DNA from: an uncultured Planctomycetaceae bacterium
GTDB lineage: Bacteria > Planctomycetota > Planctomycetia > Planctomycetales > Planctomycetaceae
Direction: 5' to 3'
DNA: 5,362 nt
NCBI GenBank assembly: GCA_903823545.1
Contig: CAIJTL010000089.1
Span: 1 to 5,362, forward strand
Both the position numbers and the translations under genes were made by a program. Below, one piece after another: positions 1 through 5,362 of the stretch. The notes beneath the pieces were generated by a model. It made no database searches. It worked only from the letters and a program-made list of their open reading frames with translations, and was not told the origin of the DNA. How positions within the stretch are numbered: the stretch's first letter is position 1; each line of letters opens with the position of its first letter.

Positions 1-628
1 ATCGGCCAGTTGAGTAAGCGGCCGAGGTGATTTCTTTGCTGGTCTTGTATCGCCAGCGAGTCGCTTGAAACGACCAACTTGGAAGCCGATTGTCGCGGGC
101 AAGTTCGCGAATCTTTTTCAACTCGAACGAATACATACTCCCGTCGAGCGTGCCGACATAAACGTGTTCGTTATCCACGGACGGACCGACTGACGGCATC
201 GATGGCAGCAAAAGTTCCCAAACCATCCGTCCTGTGAAACGATCAACGCAATACAACGTCATCCCGTTGACGGCCAGAAAGTGTTGATCGTTCGAGACGC
301 CGGGGAAGACCGGCTCATCGCGGTTTCCCATTTGAACGGCCCAGAGTTGCCGACCGCTGTCAGCATTGAATGCCGTTACGACACCGTTCGACGATTGCAG
401 ATAGACGTTCTCTTCATCGACGACGATTTGTTTCACTTTGTCCCGCTTTGGGTTCAAAGTCGCCTGACTCCACCATGCTCGCTCCAGCCCATATCGATTA
501 AGCATCCGAGCCGTTGGCAGTTCGGTCGTGACGTTCGTCGAAGCTGATTGAGCGTGTGCTGAGAACGAAGTGCTCAGTGAGGCGACGCCACACGCGAGGC
601 AAAAGAAAGCGGCTCGGAAGAGTTTCAT
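1..628 (-). CDS. Exported PQQ-like beta-propeller repeat protein (5' part only, cut by the window edge)
   Basis: Reading the minus strand from ATG at 628-626 gives 209 uninterrupted codons that run off the left edge, so the C-terminal part is missing. Residues 1-26 form a Sec-type signal peptide: K2 and R5, a hydrophobic stretch AAFFCLACGVA, and an AHA cleavage site before Q27. At least three PQQ/BamB-type propeller strands follow: VYLQSSNGVVTAFNADSGRQ continuing into LW (75-96), TLYCVDRFTGRMVW (124-137), and VYVGTLDGSMYSFEL (156-170). In this family such repeats build a beta-propeller in the periplasm or at the cell surface. The repeats alone do not show whether it binds a cofactor, is a BamB-like scaffold, or does something else. 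No lipobox is convincing at C10 or C13, and no Shine-Dalgarno sequence precedes the ATG. It is divergent from the HEAT-repeat gene. The identity as an exported propeller protein is secure; the function is unknown. Confidence 0.88.
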   Translation of the reverse strand, partial: MKLFRAAFFCLACGVASLSTSFSAHAQSASTNVTTELPTARMLNRYGLERAWWSQATLNPKRDKVKQIVVDEENVYLQSSNGVVTAFNADSGRQLWAVQMGNRDEPVFPGVSNDQHFLAVNGMTLYCVDRFTGRMVWELLLPSMPSVGPSVDNEHVYVGTLDGSMYSFELKKIRELARDNRLPSWSFQATRWRYKTSKEITSAAYSTGR

Positions 629-693
629 AATCAGTGCGCCTACATCACGAACTTGGCGGGACTACTGAACCGGCTCAGTTGTTTCAGAGTTTA

Positions 694-729
694 ACCTCAC
701 GAATCTGGAAACGAATGAAATCGTGAGGT
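694..729. repeat. 9-bp inverted repeat in the divergent promoter region
   Basis: ACCTCACGA at 694-702 is exactly complementary to TCGTGAGGT at 721-729, with 18 nt between the arms. It lies 66 bp upstream of the propeller gene start, where an operator or the 5' leader of that transcript could be. The spacing suits either a two-site operator or a small hairpin with a large loop. No T-run follows on either strand, so it is not an intrinsic terminator. A match this short can occur by chance in a window this size, so a regulatory role is only a suggestion. Confidence 0.35.
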
Positions 730-976
730 GACAACCCGCCGAGTTCGGGGATCGCTTGCAGAAAAGCCGAACGTTCCAATGGCGCAGGTTGATCGCTTGC
801 CAGACGCGCGGTCAATCCCACACAGAATTCGTCGAACCTTTGCTGTCGACGCGATCGATTCACCGAGTACGATGGTTCTGGCCGGAAAGGTCGCCGGTGA
901 ATTGCCGCGTCAGAGTCATTTTTTCAAAAAGCACTCAAGCCCATCCAATGACTCCCCTCCCTCACGATCGCTGGAA

Positions 977-1061
977 TTCACACGCAAAGTCTCCGCGACC
1001 ACTGCGCCTCTACGGGAAATCAAATTCCCCCGCAGAGGCGCAGTGGCCGCGGTCCAGTGAA
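977..1061. repeat. Long imperfect palindrome (REP- or MITE-like hairpin element)
   Basis: The core is a perfect 13-bp stem: CCACTGCGCCTCT at 999-1011 pairs with AGAGGCGCAGTGG at 1034-1046. Outside it, after one A/C mismatch (998/1047), CCGCG at 993-997 pairs with CGCGG at 1048-1052. Further out, TTCAC (977-981) pairs with GTGAA (1057-1061) across unequal spacers. Inside the core, C1013 pairs with G1032 and GGGAA (1014-1018) pairs with TTCCC (1025-1029), closing a 6-nt loop (1019-1024) with a 2-nt bulge. Together this is about 25 paired bases around the core, far beyond chance. No T-run flanks either side, so it is not a Rho-independent terminator. The form suggests a dispersed palindromic repeat or a structured RNA leader; copy number elsewhere in the genome would decide. 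Confidence 0.7.
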
Positions 1062-1151
1062 GCCGCAACCAAACTAACCCGAAGCGCCAGCGAGCGCAAT
1101 CACTTCAAGAGAGTCCGAATTTATCGCGTTGTAAAGCATTCGCCCTCGCTC

Positions 1152-2498
1152 ATGCTTCGCGTTAGTGATTCGAGATTGATACCGTGCGCAACCAAAGGCG
1201 AAACGTTTCGACGTACGTTCGGTGCAATGTCTGGGTCCGTAATTGCAGTACTCGTCTTATTAATGCTCGTTCCTTGTGCCTCAGCAGACGTGGTCAAACT
1301 GATTGAAGGGGGCGAGATTCGTGGCGTTGTCCGGCCGCAAGATGCGAAATCTCGTCGCGAGCAGGGACCAGCGGACGAGACGGTGATCGAAACGCTGTCT
1401 GGTGCGGAACTCGCCATCCCCAACAGCCAAGTCTTGTTTGTCACAAAGCGGCCTCGCGTTGTGGAAGAGTATGAGTCTCAAGCCAAGCATGTTGAAAATA
1501 CAGTCGATGCTCGGTGGCAACTTTCCGAATGGTGCCGACAACACGGATTAGTGGAACCGCGCAAGGAGCAACTGCAGCTCATTCTGGAACTGGACCCAGA
1601 ACATAAACAGGCTCGTTACGGCTTGGGGCACCGTTTGCAGGGAAAGGTCTGGGTCAGCCCAGAGGAGGCTGACGCTGAGCTGCTGGCATCTGGCTATGTC
1701 CGTTACAAGGGGCGAGTCATCACGACAATCGAGCGAGACCAGCTCGAAGCGGGTGCCGCTCGACATCGAGAGCAATCGGAATGGCGACCAAAGATCAAAC
1801 TTTGGCTGGGTTGGCTCAATGGGCGTGATGTTCGGCGACAGGGGGAGGCTCTCTCCAAGTTTCGCGATCTGCGTGACGCTGACGCCGTTCCCGCGATCAC
1901 TGACTTCATGACGAAAGATCCCAACTTAGAAGTTCGCCGTTTAGCAGTGCAGACATTGGGTCAGATCGAAGGCCCGATGCCAGTCTCGCCACTTACTCGC
2001 CTGGCGCTTGCGGACGCGGATCACGATCTTCGCGAGCGAGCCTTCGACGCGGTGCCGAAAGATCAACGTGACTTAGCAACTTCGATGATCGAGCGAGCGT
2101 TGAAAGATGACGCAAACTTCGTTGTCCGCCGAGCCGCAGTCTTGCTCGCGCGAATCGGTTCACGCCGATCGATTCCGGTTTTGGTTGATGCACTGGTGAC
2201 TTCGCATAAAGTTCGAGTCTTAGTCCAACAAGGGATCGCCACAGGCTTCAACAACGACGGCTCAATGGGCACCCCCGGCGGCCTCCCCCCCGAAATCGCC
2301 GCCGGTCTTCTGACCGGGCAATACCCCAATGGAGTCAACATCCAACAAACCGGTCCCAAGCCCTCCGCAAAATGGGTGACCATCTTGCAGCCGACTCAAA
2401 ATTCCGAAGTGCTCGAAGCCCTCCGCCGCATCGCGCAACAAGACTATGGCTACGACAAACGAGGCTGGAAACTCTGGTGGCAATCGCAACAGCGATGA
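1152..2498 (+). CDS. Exported HEAT-repeat protein, planctomycete type, function unknown
   Basis: The protein has 448 residues from the ATG at 1152. A hydrophobic run at residues 30-41 ends in an ASA cleavage site at 45, so it is probably exported. The next ATG, at 1227, would give 423 residues and a signal peptide with no positive charge. The 1152 start supplies K and RR in the n-region, which is why I prefer it; no Shine-Dalgarno sequence supports either. After the signal comes a beta-rich segment with KLIEGGEIRGVV (49-60). A helical TPR-like stretch follows (about 118-168), containing ELDPEHKQARYGLG. Three HEAT-like repeats lie at about 230-272, 276-302 and 306-349, with EVRRLAVQTLG and FVVRRAAVLLARIG as the clearest helices. 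A Gly/Pro-rich loop spans 364-405, and the end (419-443) carries GYDKRGWKLWW. HEAT repeats are protein-binding solenoids, so a scaffold role in the periplasm is plausible, but no catalytic motif is visible and the partner is unknown. It is divergent from the propeller gene and convergent with mutS. Confidence 0.85.
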   Translation: MLRVSDSRLIPCATKGETFRRTFGAMSGSVIAVLVLLMLVPCASADVVKLIEGGEIRGVVRPQDAKSRREQGPADETVIETLSGAELAIPNSQVLFVTKRPRVVEEYESQAKHVENTVDARWQLSEWCRQHGLVEPRKEQLQLILELDPEHKQARYGLGHRLQGKVWVSPEEADAELLASGYVRYKGRVITTIERDQLEAGAARHREQSEWRPKIKLWLGWLNGRDVRRQGEALSKFRDLRDADAVPAITDFMTKDPNLEVRRLAVQTLGQIEGPMPVSPLTRLALADADHDLRERAFDAVPKDQRDLATSMIERALKDDANFVVRRAAVLLARIGSRRSIPVLVDALVTSHKVRVLVQQGIATGFNNDGSMGTPGGLPPEIAAGLLTGQYPNGVNIQQTGPKPSAKWVTILQPTQNSEVLEALRRIAQQDYGYDKRGWKLWWQSQQR

Positions 2499-2550
2499 GG
2501 TGTTCGTCGTCATTCATCAATTAGTTGTGGGCAAGCAGGTAGCGTGCGCT
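2499..2550. other. Convergent 52-bp gap between the HEAT-repeat gene and mutS
   Basis: The two genes face each other here. I see no GC-rich hairpin followed by a T-run on either strand. The best pairing is AGCG/CGCT around a 2-nt loop at about 2541-2550, too small to act as a terminator. Transcription from each side may therefore end by Rho or run into the opposite gene. Confidence 0.4.
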
Positions 2551-5322
2551 TCACTTTCCCAACTCCTGACGGAACTCATTCAGCTTTTGCAAGGCGGCGA
2601 TCGGAGTGAGCTGTTCGATGTCGAGAGATTTCAGTTTCTCGATCACGGGATGGTCTGGCTCGATAAAGAGGGCCAACTGGCGGTCGCGGGATTTCTTTTT
2701 GCGTTCGGGGATTTTGACTCGGCCTGATTCGTCGACGTGGTCGGATTCGAGTTGGGCGAGGATGACTTGGGCACGCTCGACGACGTCTCTCGGAAGCCCG
2801 GCGATTTTGGCGACGTGGATGCCGTAGCTCTTGTCGGCGGGGCCTTCGATGATTTTGTGGAGGAAGACGATGTCATCACCGTGCTCGCGGATGGCGACGT
2901 TCCAATTGCTGGCGTTGGGAAGCGTCTTGGTCAGCTCAGTCAGTTCGTGGTAGTGCGTCGCGAACAGTGTGCGGCAATGAATTTGATCGTGCAGAAATTC
3001 GGTGACCGCCCATGCCAGCGAGATGCCGTCGTAAGTGCTCGTGCCGCGACCGATCTCGTCGAGGATGACGAGGCTGCGGTCGCTGGCCGAATTCAGGATG
3101 CGCGCGGTCTCGGTCATCTCGACCATGAAGGTACTTTGGCCTTTGCTCAATTCGTCACTGGCCCCGACGCGAGCGAAGATGCGATCGGCAACACCGACCA
3201 ACGCCTCGCTGGCGGGAATGAATGAGCCGATCTGAGCCATGATCGTCAGCAACGCAGCTTGGCGGATGTAGGTGCTTTTACCCGCCATGTTGGGGCCGGT
3301 GATGAGTTGGACGCGACCTGTTTTTGATGACACGCCAGGGGGAAGTGAGGGGGCGAGGGGGCGAGGGGGCGAGAGGGCGAAGGACATCGACGCTTCTTGC
3401 GGTTTCTCCCCCTCTCCCTCTCTCCCCCTCTCCCCCTCTTCACGATTCCCCAATCGCACATCGTTCGGCACGAACGAGCCCGCAGGCATCAGCTTATCGA
3501 GGACCGGGTGTCGGCCTTCGCGGATGTCGAGGACCGGTTCCGTGCAGAGTTCGGGGCGGCAGTAACCTTGCTTCACAGCAAGTGTCGCGAGGGCCGCGAT
3601 GACGTCGACTTCTGAAATCACATCGGCTGTCTGCTTCAAACGAGCGGTCGCTTGAGCGACTCGATCGCGCAGCGCGGCGAAGAGTTCTTGTTCGAGCGAG
3701 ACCGCTCGCTCTTCGGCTCGCAGGACTTTGTCTTCGTACTCTTTGAGGTCCGGCGTGATGAATCGTTCTTGATTTTTGAGGGTTTGCTTGCGGATGTATT
3801 CAGGCGGGATCTTCGCGGCTTGAGCGGCGGTCACTTCGAGGTAATAGCCGAAGACTTTGTTGAAGCCGACTTTCAGGTTTGGCAAGCCGAGCCGTTCCGA
3901 TTCCTTCGCTTGATACTTGGCGATCCACTCTTTCCCGCCACGAGCGAGGTCGCGCAATTCGTCGAGCGTAGCATTGAATCCATCTCGAACCATCCCGCCA
4001 TCTGTCGTCAGCAGCGGCGGTTCATCGACGAGAATCACATCGATATCGGCTCGGACTTCAGCACAGAGATCGAGGTTCGCTTCGAGCTTCTGAACTCGTT
4101 CGCTATGTCGTCCCGCGAGTTTCGCTTTGAGCTTCGGCAATAACGCGAGCGAGCGGGTCAGGCTGCTGAGATCGCGCGGACTCGCACGACCGGTGGCGAC
4201 TTTGGCCGTGAGCCGTTGCAGGTCGTAGGTTTCTGAAAGGATCTCGCGCAAGTCACGACAAAACATCGTGTCGTGCGTCATTTCTTCGACGGCGTCCAGT
4301 CGGCGATTGATCGCGACGATGTCGGTCAATGGATTCGACAACCATTCGGAAAGCAGCCGCGCTCCCATCGGCGAGACAGTTTCATCAAGTACCGACAGCA
4401 GGCTGTTCTCACGCTTCGCTTCGCGGATTGTGCGAGTCAGTTCGAGACTCGCTCGCGTCGCTTCGTCGATGATCAGCGTTGTGCCCCGACGATACGGCTC
4501 GATTCGGCTAATGTGCGCGAGCGACGATTTCTGCATCTCTTGCACGTATTCGAGCAATGCCCCGGCGGCGGTCACTCCCGCAGCAACGCCATCAACATCA
4601 AACCCATCGAGCGTCTTCGTGCCAAAGTGCTTGAGCAACGTTTCGCGACAGGCATCCTCAGCCCACGACCACGGAGCACGCGGCGTTGCCAGTAGGCCGC
4701 TGCGAGCGAAGAGCGGTCGCAATCGTTCGTCTGTTTTGAAGTGCTCTGGATAAACACACTCGGACGGACGGATGCGGGCCAGCTCATCGGCCAACTGCGA
4801 TGGCTCAAGATCAGCTACGAGAAACCGTCCGGTCGAAACTTCCAACCACGCCAGACCAGTCGATCCACCGTGGCTCGGCCAGACGCTGGCAAGGAAGTTC
4901 GATTCGCGCGGATCGAGCAACGCTTCATCAGTCAGCGTGCCCGGAGTGACGACTTGCGTGACCTCGCGTTTGACCATCCCTTTGGCGAGCTTCGGATCCT
5001 CCATCTGTTCGCAAACGGCAACTCGATACCCCGCTGTGATCAGCTTTCGGAGATAACCTTCGAGCGCATGAAACGGGAATCCCGCCATCGGAATCGGATT
5101 CGCCGAGTTCTTATCACGACTCGTCAGTGTGAGCCCTAAGACCTTCGACGATGTCTGAGCATCCTCGAAAAACAGCTCGTAAAAATCACCCATCCGAAAC
5201 AGCAAAATCGAACCGGGATTCTGCCGCTTCACTTCCATGTACCGCTCCATTGCGGGAGTCAGATTGCGAGTTGGCGGAGTCTGCGGTGCGGGTTCGTTCG
5301 TCTGGTCCATCGACTGGCTCAT
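2551..5322 (-). CDS. mutS: DNA mismatch repair protein MutS, with an in-frame insertion before Walker A
   Basis: This is a complete MutS of 923 residues; the E. coli protein has 853. MutS recognises base mismatches and small loops in new DNA and, with ATP, recruits MutL. The mismatch-binding domain (about 22-135) carries the wedge motif F47-Y48-E49 in GDFYELF. The connector is about 143-265 and the core/clamp about 280-590, with [14 protein letters not shown] at 484-497. The ATPase domain follows, with Walker [10 protein letters not shown] (676-684), [11 protein letters not shown] (730-740), Walker [17 protein letters not shown] (751-766, D755/E756) and FATHYHEL (787-794). The C-terminal tail has a basic patch (875-881), then QLALF (882-886), a good match to the beta-clamp-binding motif, and a helical end like the MutS dimerisation region. 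Residues about 626-663 are an extra Glu/Gly/Arg- then Pro-rich segment encoded by an inverted-repeat element. The ATG at 5322 is supported by GAGG five bases upstream. No mutL lies in the window. Apart from the insertion, nothing suggests decay. Confidence 0.97.
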   Translation of the reverse strand: MSQSMDQTNEPAPQTPPTRNLTPAMERYMEVKRQNPGSILLFRMGDFYELFFEDAQTSSKVLGLTLTSRDKNSANPIPMAGFPFHALEGYLRKLITAGYRVAVCEQMEDPKLAKGMVKREVTQVVTPGTLTDEALLDPRESNFLASVWPSHGGSTGLAWLEVSTGRFLVADLEPSQLADELARIRPSECVYPEHFKTDERLRPLFARSGLLATPRAPWSWAEDACRETLLKHFGTKTLDGFDVDGVAAGVTAAGALLEYVQEMQKSSLAHISRIEPYRRGTTLIIDEATRASLELTRTIREAKRENSLLSVLDETVSPMGARLLSEWLSNPLTDIVAINRRLDAVEEMTHDTMFCRDLREILSETYDLQRLTAKVATGRASPRDLSSLTRSLALLPKLKAKLAGRHSERVQKLEANLDLCAEVRADIDVILVDEPPLLTTDGGMVRDGFNATLDELRDLARGGKEWIAKYQAKESERLGLPNLKVGFNKVFGYYLEVTAAQAAKIPPEYIRKQTLKNQERFITPDLKEYEDKVLRAEERAVSLEQELFAALRDRVAQATARLKQTADVISEVDVIAALATLAVKQGYCRPELCTEPVLDIREGRHPVLDKLMPAGSFVPNDVRLGNREEGERGREGEGEKPQEASMSFALSPPRPLAPSLPPGVSSKTGRVQLITGPNMAGKSTYIRQAALLTIMAQIGSFIPASEALVGVADRIFARVGASDELSKGQSTFMVEMTETARILNSASDRSLVILDEIGRGTSTYDGISLAWAVTEFLHDQIHCRTLFATHYHELTELTKTLPNASNWNVAIREHGDDIVFLHKIIEGPADKSYGIHVAKIAGLPRDVVERAQVILAQLESDHVDESGRVKIPERKKKSRDRQLALFIEPDHPVIEKLKSLDIEQLTPIAALQKLNEFRQELGK
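3338..3369 (+). other. G-quadruplex-type motif, plus strand (non-coding strand of mutS)
   Basis: Four runs of five G (3338-3342, 3349-3353, 3357-3361, 3365-3369) are separated by loops of 6, 3 and 3 nt, which satisfies the usual four-run rule with room to spare. It lies on the mutS template strand. It could fold there when single-stranded and impede polymerases, or pair instead with the opposite arm of the element. Folding is inferred only from the pattern. Confidence 0.45.
3408..3436 (-). other. G-quadruplex-type motif, minus strand (mutS coding strand and mRNA)
   Basis: Read on the minus strand, the G runs are 3436-3432, 3428-3424, 3418-3416 and 3412-3408 (5, 5, 3 and 5 G), with loops of 3, 5 and 3 nt. 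This strand has the sense of the mutS mRNA. The transcript could therefore form an RNA quadruplex, or a long hairpin with the C-rich arm that follows it, in the middle of the coding region. Confidence 0.45.
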
Positions 5323-5327
5323 GGCAT

Positions 5328-5331
5328 CCTC
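5328..5331 (-). promoter_or_regulatory. Ribosome binding site of mutS
   Basis: GAGG on the minus strand, five bases before the ATG at 5322-5320, supports that start over the in-frame ATG four codons later (5310-5308). It is the only clear Shine-Dalgarno sequence found upstream of the three genes here. Confidence 0.65.
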
Positions 5332-5362
5332 AAGGTTCGGTCATCAGGGGCGAGACAAGATA

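Larger units (their letters stand above)
629..1151. other. Divergent intergenic region without a convincing gene
   Basis: This 523-bp stretch separates the two divergent genes and should hold both of their promoters. I found no good -35/-10 pair on either strand. A TTGTCA at 734-729 on the minus strand is a possible -35 for the propeller gene, but no matching -10 lies at the right distance. The frame of the HEAT-repeat gene is open back to an ATG at 756. Its translation there is basic, low in hydrophobic residues and without domain character, and it runs straight through the palindrome, so I read it as non-coding. The visible structure is a 9-bp inverted repeat (694-729) and a long palindrome (977-1061). 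No tRNA-like fold was seen. Confidence 0.6.
3338..3451. repeat. Inverted-repeat element with 8-bp tandem units, inserted in frame within mutS
   Basis: The left arm has four 8-bp units at 3349-3380: GGGGGCGA three times, then GAGGGCGA. The right arm, at 3405-3436 and read on the minus strand, has GGGGGAGA, GGGGGAGA, GAGGGAGA and GGGGGAGA. The arms match at 26 of 32 positions and flank a 24-nt centre (3381-3404). Outer ends also correspond: GGGGGAAGTGA (3338-3348) against GGGGAATCGTGAAGA on the minus strand (3451-3437). The span is 114 bp, or 38 codons, although the exact borders are uncertain. MutS proteins I know have only a short linker here: E. coli goes from NPLNLSPQRR directly into the strand before Walker A. 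No target-site duplication is obvious. It could be a MITE-like insertion or an expanded simple-sequence tract. Confidence 0.75.

Noticed and set aside
281..547. Plus-strand open frame of 88 codons near the left edge
   Set aside because: It is antisense to the propeller gene, whose signal peptide and PQQ-type repeats are unmistakable.
728..1060. Plus-strand open frame of 110 codons in the divergent intergenic region
   Set aside because: It is basic, low-complexity translation with no signal peptide or domain. It runs through the palindrome and overlaps another open frame, as expected where stop codons are sparse.
977..1061. Palindrome read as an intrinsic terminator
   Set aside because: No T-run follows the stem on either strand, and no gene ends beside it; both neighbours point away from this region.
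1199..1218. 12-bp palindrome CGAAACGTTTCG followed directly by ACGTACGT, just before the ATG at 1227
   Set aside because: A perfect 12-bp palindrome is expected about once by chance in a window this long. If translation starts at 1152 it is simply coding sequence.
3338..3451. G-rich/C-rich tract read as a CRISPR array
   Set aside because: The units are 8 bp with no spacers, and the two sets are in opposite orientation within an open coding frame.
3652..4143. Long plus-strand open frame of 163 codons opposite mutS (and similar ones at 2737-3225 and 4268-4753)
   Set aside because: They lie entirely within mutS on the other strand. The translations have no domain character and are explained by the codon bias of mutS.

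Overview
The window most likely comes from a member of the Planctomycetota. This is an inference from protein style rather than from a marker gene. The left-hand gene encodes an exported PQQ-type beta-propeller protein. The middle gene encodes an exported HEAT-repeat protein with the 'LDPxH...AR..LG' and C-terminal 'GYD...W..WW' signatures that I associate with planctomycete proteins. Only one of the three genes has an obvious Shine-Dalgarno sequence.

Layout: (1) Positions 1-628, minus strand: the 5' part of a secreted beta-propeller gene, cut by the left edge. (2) Positions 629-1151: a divergent intergenic region with no convincing gene. It holds a 9-bp inverted repeat (694-729) and a long, well-paired palindrome (977-1061). 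(3) Positions 1152-2498, plus strand: the HEAT-repeat protein, whose start is uncertain (1152 or 1227). (4) Positions 2499-2550: a 52-bp convergent gap with no recognisable terminator. (5) Positions 2551-5322, minus strand: complete mutS, the mismatch-recognition ATPase of DNA repair, preceded by a GAGG ribosome binding site. (6) Positions 5323-5362: upstream flank of mutS.

The most notable feature lies inside mutS. About 114 bp (3338-3451) form an inverted-repeat element. Each arm consists of four 8-bp units (GGGGGCGA-type on one arm, GGGGGAGA-type on the complement of the other). It is read through in frame as roughly 38 residues rich in Glu/Gly/Arg and then in Pro, placed just before the Walker A motif. 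All recognisable MutS motifs are intact, so the present allele looks functional. Because 8 is not a multiple of 3, gain or loss of a single unit would frameshift mutS before its ATPase motifs. The element could therefore act as a slippage-prone mutator switch. This is a hypothesis from sequence, not an established fact.

The genes do not form an obvious pathway together. The first two are divergent exported proteins of unknown role, and mutS is an unrelated housekeeping gene convergent with the second.
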